A stretch of 64,000 bases of DNA, taken from assembly GCA_036426205.1 (NCBI GenBank), contig CM071571.1, positions 111,432,559-111,496,558 on the forward strand, in the 5' to 3' direction. Positions within the stretch are counted from its first letter, which is position 1. Each line of letters opens with the position of its first letter. The translations under genes were made by a program, and so were the position numbers. The notes under the pieces are model-generated. The model saw only the letters and a program-made list of their open reading frames with translations. It had not been told where the DNA came from and did no database searches. Source of the stretch: Ascaphus truei. Lineage: Eukaryota; Chordata; Amphibia; Anura; Ascaphidae. Positions 32,455 through 43,416 of the stretch are shown here, piece after piece.

Positions 32455-33437
32455 GGTAGGCAGTGCTGCAAGGAGCTGTTGTGAGCAGAGTGAGTGTGTG
32501 CAAACTAAACAGCAGGGGTGGGCCTGTTACCTTTCAAGTGTTTTTGCTGCATTGCAATGCTAGGGTCAATTCAGGGGTTTCAGTGTTTTGTGCAGTCAGT
32601 TTTGGGAGAGGCTGCAGTGAAAGAAGTTGTTAAAGGGGTGTTAAACTATGCAGTTAAACCTCACTTTAAATTCCTCCACTGCCTAATCAGTTTCCTGCCC
32701 AATGCGCTAAGGTGTTAGTATTATACAACAAAAAACAGTCACATGACCCTCCCCCCCTCCCCAATCAGTCAGCTTTCTCTTTTGGTCAATTAACACACAG
32801 AGTTAAGAGGAAAAAATAATAAAACTTTTTACATTCAAACATACTAACTTATATATCAATTCAACAAGGCCAGATTCAGTCTTATACACAGGGTTTTCAA
32901 CATCAGGAACATACTTAATATCAATTCAACATTTGCATACCTCATGTGTTGGCAGTGGATAGTTTATATTGCAATTGAGTAGGGGTTAATATTAACTCAC
33001 TGGTTCCTTGGGGAGGATAAAGAGTGGCGGCTAATATAGACATGTGTATTAACCCTGGTTGCATATCTAAGTCACGTGCTCACTTGTGTGCTTTTCGTGG
33101 CGGTGGTAATATGTGGACGGATTGAGGAGAGATACAACTCATTTGATGGACCTTTGCAGGTGGTAAAGAGTGAGGCTGCTTGTGGGTTGTGTATTGATCC
33201 TTGATCCTGTAGAGGGAGATTTTGTCCATTTGACGGACCTTTTGCAGAGGTAAAAAGTGGGAGCGCCTGCGAGCGTCAGTATTAACCCTTGTCCCCCATG
33301 CAGGTTGCATGCTAGCTGGGGGTCGACGTGACAGGGAGTTTTCAATTTTTAGTAGAGAGAGACTTTAGCCAACCCCTTAGTTAAAACTTTAAAGATGCCC
33401 AACCCTCACTAAGGGAAATAATAATTCCCTCAAACTG

Positions 33438-34298
33438 TCAAAACAATATCTGACCGAGGATTGTGTCATCTGCATACATGTGTATTGAGGCTTCCTTACA
33501 AGCTGTGGGAAGATCATTAATGAACACTGAGAAGAGTAGGGGCCCCAGAACAGAGCCTTGCGGTACACCACAGGTGATATCCAGGGGGTTGGAGTTAGAG
33601 CCTGAGATGGACACATGTTGGGATCTTCCTGATAGGTAGGACTGAAACCAGTTTAAAGCATGTTTCCCTATTCCAGAGCTCTGGAGTTTGTTAAGCAGGA
33701 TAACATGATCAACTGTGTCAAAAGCCTTTGCAAAATCTAGGAATACTGCACCAGTGAGTTGTCCCCGTTCCATTCCGCACTGGATTTCATTGCAAACTTT
33801 TAGCAGGGTAGTTAAGGTGGAGTGTTTGGGACGAAACCCAGACTGGAATTGGCTAGGGAAATTTGTCTTGGTGTAGAAATCGCTTAATTGGGAGACACAT
33901 TTTTCCATAACTTTGGATAGAATTGGGAGAAGTGAGATTGGCCTGTAGTTTGAGACAGTGTTTTTGTCCCCACTTTTGAAGATTGGGAGAACTCTGGCAG
34001 TTTTCCAGGTCTTAGGGATATGGCCTGCAGACAGGATAGAGTTGACTATGGACGCAATTGGTTTGGCAATGGCTGATGCACCAAGTCGTAGGAACCTAGA
34101 TTGTAGTAAGTCGGGTCCACATTGGCTGCTTAGTTTTAGTTTGAGGAGCGCTTGTGTAATCTCCTCTTCAGATACTGGGCTAAATTGAAAATTGTGGGCA
34201 GTGTTGGGAGGGGGTGGGACTATAGGGGTACTCCCAGGATGAGATTCAGGTTTCGGGTTTGTGCTGCGTTTCGCTAATAAGTTAGTGGCACACCCCAC
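33438..34298 (-). pseudogene. LINE reverse transcriptase, second copy, 3'-truncated
   Basis: 286 residues containing RT fingers and palm up to the catalytic box, here intact as MYADDTIL, followed at once by unrelated residues where the tandem-duplication junction falls (about 33453-33456). Upstream blocks include KTARVLPIFKSGDKNTVSNY and RPISLLPILSK, and [18 protein letters not shown] cannot normally lose its 3' end on insertion, so this truncation marks a duplication breakpoint. Confidence 0.9.
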
Positions 34299-34399
34299 AA
34301 AGTAATCATTGAATGCATTTGCAATGTCAGTGGGGTTTGTCAGAGTAATATCCCCCTTAGTGATATTACTTGGTTATTGATGGTTAGGAGCCTGGAATA

Positions 34400-34796
34400 C
34401 ACTGGCGACACACTTTATTCGAGCTCGGCTAGTCCCACGAATTCGGGTATACCCGGGTGTATTGAGGTTTGTGACTGTTTTCTGCCCGAGTGCATTGAGG
34501 TATTTTCCAGGCAGGGATTGAAGCATTTTATTCCCGCTGGCTGCAATACTGCACAGTATATATATATATACTGCATTACAATTCATGAATTTATGCCATC
34601 TGGTAGACACGCGAAACATTGCAGCCTATTAAATCCTAATCATTATCATTTAACAGATCAGCCGCCCGTCAGCCAGGCATAAACCCAGGCTGGGAAGGCA
34701 AACGCAACGGGGCTTGTCAGAGGTGAGGAGCGGCGCATTCAAGGTATCTGCCAGGTACATACTGGGTATTTGCTCGAATAAAGTGTGTCGGTGCAG
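34400..34796 (+). mobile_element. TA-flanked MITE, copy D (inside LINE copy 2)
   Basis: 397 bp with the same termini as copy B, flanked by TA. It interrupts the LINE ORF between the endonuclease-RT linker and the RT. The LINE sequence resumes on both sides without loss. Confidence 0.9.
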
Positions 34797-35336
34797 TATA
34801 TTGTTGATAACCTTCCAGAAGTTAGCTGGGTTTGATGTATTTTGGTGGAGATTGTCAGAGTAATATTGTGCTTTTGCATACCTTGTTTGCCTTGTGCACA
34901 CGTTCCGCAGGCATCTGTAGTGATTGAGATCCTTGGTAGTGCCAGTTACTTTGTAGCTTTTCCACAAGGCATCCCTGAACTGGTAGAGTGCTATAAGGTC
35001 AGGTGTAACCCATGGAAGGTGGGCCCCCCGTACCCTTATTTTGCGTAGTGGAGCATGGGTATCGCAGAGTTTTAAGAACTCGGATTGGAAATAGTCGAGC
35101 GCAGAGTCAGGGTCGGGAATTAAATCGATTCTGTGCCATGGGTAGTTGGTAAGGTCATCCAGAAACTGTTGTGGGTTAAAGTTTTTAAATGTTCTAGTGA
35201 GGAGAACTTTAGGGCTTGAATGGGGCGGTTTAATTTTCCTTACACAGTACACTATTGCATGGTCACTGAAAATATCAGGAAGGATGCCAGAGGATTGGAT
35301 TCTGCTGGGGTTTGAGGAGAGAATCCAGTCTAGCAA
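34797..35336 (-). pseudogene. LINE endonuclease C-terminus and linker
   Basis: Begins with LDWILSSNP..SSGILPDIFSDHAIVYC, which contains the SDH catalytic block of APE-type endonucleases, and runs through NFNPQQFLDDL and RKIRVRGAHLPWVTPDLIAL into KVINNILH, where the MITE interrupts. A frameshift at about 35337-35408 separates it from the N-terminal part. Confidence 0.8.
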
Positions 35337-35408
35337 GGAATGGTTATGCGACTTCAGGTTTATTCGTGTGGGTTGGGAAATGAGTTGCGATAGGTTAAGT
35401 GACTTGAG

Positions 35409-36362
35409 TTATATCTGGATTTTGTGGTTTTTAGGGTCAAGCCAATTGAAGTTGAAATCCCCTAGAACTAGCAGCTCACTCTTCTCATTCAGAGAGGAAA
35501 TGGAGGCAAGAAATTGGGTGATATCAGTCAAGGATTGTGGAGGGGCTTTAGGGGGGCGGTAGATGCCAGCAAGCAAGATGGGCTTAGAAAAGGGGAGGCA
35601 GATTTTGCCAACTAGAGTTTCAAAAGAGGGTGGACTTGGTGGGCAATGTAACAGTGTAAATTGTAAGGTGTCTGCAATATAAAATAACACCCCTCCTCCT
35701 CTCTTTGACCTATCTCTCCTAAAAATGGAGTATCCCTGAATGGCGATATTTGCATCAGGGGTTTTAGAGGATAGCCATGTTTCTGTAAGAACGATGGCTT
35801 TGGGTTTATGCATAAGGCACCATGCCCTTAGTTCATCCAGTTTGGGCAGCAGGCTCCGGATGTTTATATGGGCGACAGATAGCCCTTTTTGCAATTTAAA
35901 GGTGGAATTCTCAGGGGCATGGGACAGAGCTGAAATGGGAGGACCTGGGTTAGTTTCAATATCACCTGCTAGAGAGAGTAATAGTATGAGTAGAAATTTG
36001 GGTAGTTGTTTGCAAGTTGTAAATTTGTGGTGTTTTCCATTAGAGTGAGCAGTGGTTGGTGTGCTGGTTTTTAGAGTTCTCCACCAACATTCAGTAGATA
36101 GTGCAAGGCTTTTGAGTAGTCCAGGGTGTATGGTGATGTTGGGTGTGGGCAAGGATGGAGGAGTTTGTAGTGGATAGAGGGAGTAACATCTCCATGAGGC
36201 CAGGAGAAAGAAAAAGGTTAGAAGACATAGCAGGTTCATGATGCCAGAGGTAGGCAGTGCTGCAAGGAGCTGTTGTGAGCAGAGTGAGTGTGTGCAAACT
36301 AAACAGCAGGGGTGGGCCTGTACCTTGTCAAGTGTTTTGCTGCATTGCAATGCTAGGGTCAA
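35409..36362 (-). CDS. LINE ORF N-terminus: leader peptide, 2A-like motif, APE endonuclease
   Basis: A 317-residue open frame. Residues 42-61 (MNLLCLLTFFFLLASWRCYS) look like a signal peptide or membrane segment; a second hydrophobic run (FLLILLLSLAG) precedes DIETNPGP at residues 134-141 (35940-35963). DxExNPGP is the hallmark of 2A peptides, where ribosomes skip a Gly-Pro bond; such motifs are known in APE-type LINEs of several animals. The endonuclease starts at once after it: VAHINIRSLLPKLDELRAWC, VLTETWLSS, RRDRSKRGGGVLFYI, LLAGIYRPP, LLVLGDFNFNWLDP. The likely product is a short leader peptide plus a separate endonuclease-RT protein. The first Met at 36362 may not be used; Met42 is an alternative. 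The downstream frame breaks near 35409. Confidence 0.75.
   Translation of the reverse strand: MTLALQCSKTLDKVQAHPCCLVCTHSLCSQQLLAALPTSGIMNLLCLLTFFFLLASWRCYSLYPLQTPPSLPTPNITIHPGLLKSLALSTECWWRTLKTSTPTTAHSNGKHHKFTTCKQLPKFLLILLLSLAGDIETNPGPPISALSHAPENSTFKLQKGLSVAHINIRSLLPKLDELRAWCLMHKPKAIVLTETWLSSKTPDANIAIQGYSIFRRDRSKRGGGVLFYIADTLQFTLLHCPPSPPSFETLVGKICLPFSKPILLAGIYRPPKAPPQSLTDITQFLASISSLNEKSELLVLGDFNFNWLDPKNHKIQI
35940..35963 (-). other. 2A-like ribosome-skipping motif
   Basis: Encodes DIETNPGP preceded by the hydrophobic LLILLLSLAG, the usual context of active 2A sequences. Confidence 0.8.
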
Positions 36363-37248
36363 TTCAGGGTTTCAGTGTTTTGTGCAGTCAGTTTTGGGAG
36401 AGGCTGCAGTGAAAGAAGTTGTAAAGGGGTGGGGGTTAAACTATGCAGGTTAAACCTCACTTTAAATGCCTCACTGCCTAATGCAGTTCCTGCCCAATGC
36501 AGCTAAGGTGTTAGTATTATACACAAAAAACAGTCACATGACCCTCCCCCTCCCCAATCAGTCAGCTTGTTCCATTTGGTCAATTAACAGCACAGAGTTA
36601 AGAGGAAAAAAATAAATAAAACTTTTTACATTCAAACATACTAACTTATATATCAATTCAACAAGGCCAGATTCAGTCTTATACACAGGGTTTCAACATC
36701 AGGAACATACTTATATATCAATTCAACATTTGCATACCTCATGTGTTGGCAGTGGATAGTTATGATTTGCAATTGAGTAGGGGTTAATATTAACTCACTG
36801 GTTCCTTGGGGAGGATAAAGATGTGGCGGCTAGAGTAGACATGTGTATTAACCCTGGTTGCATATCTAAGTCACGTGCTCACTTGTGTGCTTTTCGTGGC
36901 GGTGGTATATTGGGACGGATTGAGGAGAGATACAACTCATTTGATGGACCTTTGCAGGGGTAAAGAGTGAGGCTGCTTGTGGGTTGTGTATTGATCCTTG
37001 ATCCTGTAGAGGAGATTTTGTCCATTTGACGGACCTTTGCAGAGGTAAAAAGTGGGAGCGCCTGCGAGCGTCAGTATTAACCCTTGTCCCACATGCAGGT
37101 TGCATGCTAGCTGGGGGTCGTACGTGACAGGGAGTTTTCAATTTTTAGTAGAGAGAGACTTTAGCCAACCCCTTAGTTATAAACTTTAAAGATGCCCAAA
37201 CCTCACTAAGGGAAATAATAATTCCCTCAAACTGTCAAAACAATATCT
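36363..37248 (-). other. LINE 5' region or flank, duplicated at 32520-33452
   Basis: No recognisable protein. The segment is shared with copy 1. It includes a pair of related units around TTTGATGGACCTTTGCAGG and TTTGACGGACCTTTGCAGAG (about 36939-37045) that may be short tandem promoter repeats of the 5' untranslated region. Confidence 0.5.
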
Positions 37249-37249
37249 G

Positions 37250-37540
37250 ACAGTGATTCGACGGGCAGAATAAGGAGTGGGATAGTCCTACAAAAACAAA
37301 TAAACTATTTGAAGGAAACCCTTTAGAATTATAATGCTACTGTACATTGAAAAAACTTGCTAATAATCCCACCAATGAATTTAAGAGATAAAGACACTTT
37401 TTTTATTCAATGCCAAATGTGAGTCAATACTAAACGATCAAGATATAAAAAGATGTAAAAAGTTGCATGTACAGAGCAACTTCCATTGGTCATTTACCAC
37501 ATTACCACATATGCAAATGGGAAAACACACTAGTAGATAA
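37250..37540. other. Unassigned spacer between LINEs
   Basis: AT-rich; nothing recognised. Confidence 0.3.
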
Positions 37541-37542
37541 AA

Positions 37543-37867
37543 ATGGCTAATAACACGTTTGCCCATTTTTTTTTAAAACAAAATAAATACACACTCTCCT
37601 GGATCTCCACTTACCTCTCCCATCGCACTTTCAGTATCTCTTTTGCTAACACCTCCTCCTCGGTTGAGCTCTCTGTGGGTGTATCTCAGGGCTCTGTCCT
37701 GGGACCTCTTCTCTTTATACAATCTCTATAGGTGACCTTAACACACTTCTATGGTTCAAATATTACATCAATGCTGATGACACACAAACAAATGTACCTT
37801 TCAACCCCTGACCTTACACCTACTGTACAGACAATATTCTATGAATGTCTGCTGCTATATCACCACC
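37543..37867 (+). pseudogene. L2-type LINE RT, 5' piece
   Basis: Translates as [20 protein letters not shown], then [15 protein letters not shown] and, after a frameshift, YINADDTQTNVPF. These are the L2-clade blocks [21 protein letters not shown] and YADDTQ(I/L). Stops short at an inserted repeat near 37868. Confidence 0.85.
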
Positions 37868-38710
37868 TCCCACCTTGAGAAAGCGCTGGTCCCCTTACGT
37901 GCGAAACGTACGTCAGCATGACGTCATCGCGTTGACGTCGTGGAGGAGGAGACTGTAACGGGGTGAGATCGGTCTGAGCAGTGGGGAAGTTGCGGGCTGT
38001 TTAAATAATGAAAATCATGAGTTATTATGTATTAGAGGTTACTCGTATGTGCCCTGTTGGTGTATGGTAATCACTGTGCAGCACCTTTGTCCCACGGCTG
38101 GCCTAACGGCATAATATAGCAGAATATAGCAGCTGCAGTGGGATTGCAGAGTTAAGGAGACAGACCAGGCTGATTGGTTATATCGGGCTGTTTATTTTAC
38201 TCTGCTCCAACTACATACTACATTGGTTTGACCTGCACTACTGCACATTGAAGCCCGCAACATATTATGTACCATTTAGAATAGAGACTAGCTAATTAGC
38301 TGTTATTAGATACTTCACTAATAACTGTGATAGTGATTTCGTCTCATTCAATACGATTTACTCACCTGCTTAGGGCTTTCATTACAGATCAAGTTGGAAT
38401 TTATCCCTGATCACCCTGCACCTGGTTGTCACCCGTTACTTTCCTATTTTAATTGTTTTTAAGTTAGAGCATGCGTTATATGTTGTGTGTGATTTTGATT
38501 ATACAATAAATTATTTATTATTTTTGCCACATGGCTTTTAGTGGCAATTGTCCTCTCACAGTGCTGGGAGCGATTGCTTACCGGTACCTTAGAGCGAACT
38601 GAACCAATCAAATACATGGTATTCAAACCTTGCTATTTATTCCTAGCTTTTTGTGCAGCTAATGAGGGTCTTTTAGGAGAACCCCTGGTCTCCTTATTCA
38701 TGTTCACTTG
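37868..38710 (+). mobile_element. Repeat inserted into the L2 LINE
   Basis: Bounded by a near-duplicate of the L2 target: GCTATATCACC before and GCTATATCAACC after. Near its left edge it has CTTGAGAAAGCGC..GTGCGAAACGTACG (37873-37910), a hammerhead-like arrangement. An AT-rich stretch TACAATAAATTATTTATTA lies near 38505. No coding domain. Possibly the terminal part of a Penelope-like or related retroelement. Confidence 0.5.
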
Positions 38711-39260
38711 TGCTATATCAACCTGGAGGACCCTTCACCGACTCAAAATTAATATGTCCAAGACAAAGCTTCTCATACATCCTCCCAGGCCTGGCCATAT
38801 TGCCCCCTTTTACATTACTGTTGACCGTACTACCATACGCCCAGCACATGCTACCTAGGGGTCACACGACTCTGTCCGCACATAACCATCTGACATTCAC
38901 AATGTAGCTAAAACCTTTTTTTTACCTACGTAACATTGCAAAGATATACCCTTTCCTCTGTCACTCAACTGCTAAAACTCTAATGCAAGCCCTAATCTCT
39001 CCCGTCTTGACTATTGTGACCTTCTGCTGTCTGGCCTTCCTGCCTCTCAAATGTCTCCTCTACAATGTATCCTAAACGCTGCTGCTAGAATCACTTTACT
39101 TTCTCCAAAATCTCAGCGTCTCTCCTGTTGAAATTCCTCTCCTGGCTTCCAATTAAACTCTGTATCACTTACAAAACCCTCCCGCTACCCACCTGGAAGG
39201 CCTAACCACCCACTCTGGGGCACCTAGCTCATTTACCCCCAGTAAACCGGGTACTTCAGT
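38711..39260 (+). pseudogene. L2-type LINE RT, 3' piece
   Basis: Resumes the interrupted L2: LKINMSKTKLLIHPPRPG, TTIRPAHATYLG, then AKTLMQALISPVLTI and LSGLPASQMSPLQCILNAAA across frameshifts. This is the C-terminal third of L2 ORF2. The 3' tail is not clear beyond 39260. Confidence 0.8.
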
Positions 39261-39353
39261 TTAACCTCTTCTTACCTTAGCAGCTAGGCACTAAGGTAAT
39301 GAAGCTATTTTAATTATTATTATTTTATTTCATAGTATTGAATCAGGAGGTCG

Positions 39354-39580
39354 ACTCCTGCATTCAGTTCAGCTCCTGGGACCCCCTGCTTCCTATGTAA
39401 CAGGCCCTGGTATGGGATTCCGCTATCTCCTGTATGTTTAAATGTCCTGATCACATGGGCCGTGATGCGGGAGAATTAAACTGGTAGGAGATACAACCAC
39501 CCCATACCGGGGCCTGTAGCTCAGGAAGCAGGGGGTCACTGGAGCTGAAATTAATGCGATTCATCTCCGGAGACCTCCTG
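39354..39580. mobile_element. Fold-back element
   Basis: Two diverged arms of about 95 bp pair CAGGAGGTCGACTCCTGCAT at the left with the complement of GATTCATCTCCGGAGACCTCCTG at the right, and CCCCCTGCTTCC...CAGGCCC with GGGGCCTG..GGAAGCAGGGGG. No ORF. Confidence 0.7.
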
Positions 39581-39599
39581 TTTCAAGAATATGTAATTA

Positions 39600-41340
39600 A
39601 AATAATATAAAACATTGAGATTGCCTGTAAGAGTTGAGCAGAGAGGGGCACAGATTCTGTCTGCTCTCACTGCGCAGCTCTTCCAGACTGGCGCAGCCCT
39701 GTAGGATTAAAACAGTGGAGTCCCATTCAGAAGCAGGGACCCCCGCTGTGTTAATTCTGATGGGAACTCCCCCCCCCCCTGCTCTGGACTTGGCAGTGAT
39801 CAGTCCACACTTACGCATTTCACCCACTCAAGTACGGGCAGGGCGACAATAAATCTGACTGCATCTGTACATAAATGCAACTGAAGTGGACAATGACAGT
39901 GACAGTAAACCAACTGTGGTTGCAAACACGGAAGTCCACACAGGATTCTTAGACCCATTTGTTGGGGTTGCCAGGGGATGGGTGTCTGTGCTCTGAATGC
40001 AGTGGTGGTTGCTGCGGCCTCTGTAATGCTGTTCTGTTTTCGTTTTGGGTGTGTCGTTGTAGAGTGCATACACTGTTTTCATGGAGAGAGAGATTCAATG
40101 TGCCATCTGCCAGACACATACCCCACCAATAATTCTGTTAGCTGGCTCAACAAAGTGTTCCCGTGCGTGGAATCTCGCCTCTTGCCACAGTACCGAAAAC
40201 AGTAAATCTTACTACTTACTTCTACTACATCTGTATCCACCCTTAGTAACCCATCAAAAGACTACAGAATCTTCATCTTAAAGATTAATGCTAGACCAAT
40301 TATTTTTAAATCAATTTGCAAATAAATGTTTATAGTAAACATGTAGGCAATATATTTTGACAATAAAATCCTGTCACCAACCTTCCTTTTTTTTCTTGTT
40401 CAAAGTCAGAATCTCAAAAAATCTGCGTAATATAATTATTTTTCTTGGAGTAGGTCAAACGAGACTGCATGATTCCCACAAAATCATTGCCATGTTTTGC
40501 AGATCAGAATAAGCCCACGTATGTTCCTGTTAATGATAAAAAAAAAAAAGAGAGAAAAAAACCATGCATGATCTGTATTAGCTTCTCACGCAGGGCTTCT
40601 CTTTGCAGGGGAGGCAGTTTTACTTTTTTATCAGAACCACTGCTGAATCACCTTTCTTATCTTGTTACACACAGATGTCGTTTTTTTTTCTGTAAACTTT
40701 TCTTCAGCTTTTCCCTGATCTTGACGAGATATTTTTCTGTTCACTTTCTCTAGTTTAACATACAGTATTTTATTGCATTACTTAAAAAATATTGGTTGTC
40801 ATAATAAAAATAGGTGTGAACGTTAATAGAAAAAGTGTTCTCATTTATTGGGGATTTGCATTTAAATGCTGCAGTGTAAAGTAAAATATTTGCTGTTGCC
40901 TACAGTCAATGGAAAAAATGTGCATTCTGAGAACATGTGCAGTTAATTGAGATGTACATTTCATATGCGCCAGAGGTTAAATTACAAGGAAATTTAACCA
41001 TTTATCCCACTTATATGGTTCAGTGTGCCACAAAACTTTGATTATAGCCCTGGGTAATGCTTAGCATTCCAGATGTATGCATTTATAATTACAGGAGAGC
41101 ACCATTGCCTGACTACTGAATAATTTCAACCATAGGCTTAATTTTATTTAAACGTGACCAAACGTCTTGAAAACGATAAAGCAATAAATGTCCATAATTA
41201 CATTCTGTAGAACAGAAAAAAGAAAAATAACCTCACAGTTCCAATGCTGGGGACATCCAACTGTTGAAAAGTAGCACACATGATCAAGGAATTTGCAAGA
41301 AATGTTAATGATGTGCAGTGCACTTTCCCCCACCCCCTGG
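39600..41340. other. Unassigned, mostly AT-rich sequence
   Basis: A GC-richer patch lies at 39640-40200; short ORFs on both strands there have no recognised domain. 40200-41340 looks non-repetitive and may be host unique DNA. Poly-A near 40538. Confidence 0.3.
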
Positions 41341-41375
41341 GAGATATAGTGGCTACTGCGTGTGTGGTGAGTTAC

Positions 41376-41453
41376 CTGAGGCTCACAGGAGGCCTGAACC
41401 TCCGCGGCTGGGAACCTGGGGAGTACCTGATCTGTCTGGTGACAGCGCCTTCA
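41376..41453 (-). other. Retroelement leader: primer-like site to splice donor
   Basis: On the minus strand TGAAGGCGCTG (41443-41453), one change from TGGAGGCGCTG, is followed by a leader alignable with 47886-47962 (GCCGCGGAGGTTCAGGC, CTGTGAGC) and a donor CTCAG|GTAACT at 41376/41375. Confidence 0.5.
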
Positions 41454-42385
41454 CCTGAGCGGGATCCTAACTGTGCTGAATAACCCCATCACAGGACAAT
41501 ATAAGAAATACGCACGTGGTACTGTATAAGATAACAGTTTACTCAATGAGTAATAACAATACCAGTCTCACCAACTAGTCCACGCATGACCGTATCCTCC
41601 AACACACTGTCCACACCTGATACACAGTCCCAAAGTACTGAGGGCCCTTGGGCACCCAACCACCCTGGTATCCGCAAGTAGTAACCCACCCAATGTGTGA
41701 GACAGCGCTGCCCCGCTAGAACTGAAGGTGTTAGATGGTGCACTTGGTGAGGTGAGGTACCTGCAGGGTGATCCCACACCTGGTAGTGCTGACTGACGAT
41801 AAGGGATCCGCTGACCCAGCAACATTGTCCACAATGGCGTCCGCTTCCATGTGGGGTGGTATCCGGTTGAAGTGTCCCACACTGAAGAGAGTCTCTATGT
41901 CTTTCGGTGGTGGTCTGGTCCACAGGCCGCAATTGCTGTGAGGCATTCTGCTGTATCCCTGACACTAGTGAGGCTAAGTGGGGCAGTGTTCCTGTCTAAG
42001 GGCCTGTCCCTGTAGCAGCCACAAACTATACAGGGGAGTCAGGGAGCTCTCACCGCGCACAATGTAACAATATCAGGGAGAAGGGCATTATGGGGCTTGT
42101 AGCTCCCTTGCAGTGCTATTTCCCTTATGGCTGCCGCTTGCGCTTGCACTGAGCATGCGCGAGGAGTCCCAAGATGGCCGCCGCAATTATTGGGCCATTG
42201 CGCATGCATGAAACATACTGCGCATGTGCGAGCAATTCCAAGATGGCGGCGCCCTGCAACGGGTGCCGGCGATGCTTCCGGCGACCGGGTCACCTCTCTC
42301 ACAAGCTGCCCCAACCTCTTACCGTTCCCCCGCTGTAGCGGAGGTAAGCATCGGAACCGGGTACCAGGGAAGGGACCTTGCTACA
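41454..42385 (-). mobile_element. LTR-like element, copy 1
   Basis: Aligns in inverted orientation with 46454-47885 (shared ACTACAAGCCCCA, GGGACAGGCCC, CACATTGGGTGGGTT, CAGGGTGGTTGGGTGC and a GGGGTTATYCARCA end). TGTAGC at 42385 is a candidate left terminus. The promoter half has AAGATGGCGGC/GCCGCCATCTTG motifs (YY1-type) and GCGCATGC palindromes (NRF1-like). No ORF is credible. Interpreted as a solo LTR or LTR plus leader of a retrovirus-like element. Confidence 0.55.
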
Positions 42386-42389
42386 GATG

Positions 42390-43410
42390 TTTTCCCAACT
42401 CTATTACATAACATGTTTGCATCCTCTGTACATGCTGTTTCATAATTGTTTACAAACGACCAAAAGGGATCCATTATGCAGATGTGTAAATGCCCCCCTG
42501 CTGCACAATTGGGAGGAATTTCCAGTTAATATGCACCAGATTGTTTTGCTTGTTATGATAAAACATGGATGGTTTGTTACCGCCCAGTATAAAAAGCCGC
42601 AGAAACTTGTGAAGCAAACATGACAAAAATTGATGGAAAAACAAAATGTGTGGTGTCTTTAATTGTAGGAATTGCTGCTTACGGTGTTAGATATTTTTTT
42701 CAATAGGATAATTTGATGCTTTTTTTGGTCTGGTTTTTTTCAGTACTTTGTGTCTGTCTGTTTTCGAGAAGAAACAATATTTTCAATTTGTCTGTCTGGT
42801 ATATATTGGTATTTAATACATAGGTTGAGAAATTCGTTTTTTTTGTGGAGTTTTTTTAAGAGGACAAAAGTGGTCTTTTTGTTTGTGTTCCAATACTTCT
42901 ATTTTTTATTGATTTGACATCTGGCCTTCATAATCAATGTTCTGTTTTCATGCATTTTGTTTTAGAAAACATTAAAGGAACGTTAAGTTACTAAGAATTT
43001 TGGATTATGTACCAAAAACTCCCAATTGAAAATTGGATAACCCCCCCCCCTCTCCACCCCATAATTATCAAAATAAAAGTATCATTACTTTCAACTGACT
43101 AATTTTCTATTCTTTTCCCACCATTTTTCTCCCAGTTCTGCAGCTGCAAGTCTTTGATACGAACCTCACACACTCCCTCAAAGTGCTTTTATATGAGGGA
43201 GTTTGTCTTCCGTTATATTTGTTAAAGGTTCGACTATATAGGTTTGATAAGCGTTTGCAGCAGATTGGATACAAATGGTGTGGTTTGGTAACAATGGTTA
43301 GCAAACGGTATGGTTTCAAATCGTATGGTAATAAACTGATTGGATTAGGTTTGGCATTAAAGTCATATTCACTAAATACAGTAATTGTAAATTGTGCTTG
43401 TGTGGTTCTC
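42390..43410. other. Unassigned AT-rich sequence
   Basis: T-rich, with no recognised ORFs. A C run lies near 43042. Confidence 0.3.
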
Positions 43411-43416
43411 TATACT

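Larger units (their letters stand above)
28672..33452 (-). mobile_element. 2A-bearing LINE, first (3'-complete) copy
   Basis: A minus-strand APE-type non-LTR retrotransposon, 3' end at about 28672 with an (ATTT)n tail. From about 29691 to 33452 it matches the tandem second copy (33456-37248). Between about 30220 and 33400 it differs from that copy by dozens of small deletions and insertions, which destroy every frame, while 29691-30200 is almost identical. Holds MITE copy C. See the findings for the possibility that part of this copy is low-quality assembly. Confidence 0.85.
33456..37248 (-). mobile_element. 2A-bearing LINE, second tandem copy
   Basis: Head-to-tail duplicate of 29691-33452, better preserved. 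Its right end (CAATATCTGAC near 37240) coincides with the right end of copy 1, so it marks either the LINE 5' end or the duplication limit. Contains MITE copy D. Confidence 0.85.

Noticed and set aside
39597..40281. Possible small genes on both strands
   Set aside because: No domain, no codon bias that I can see, and overlapping frames contradict each other.
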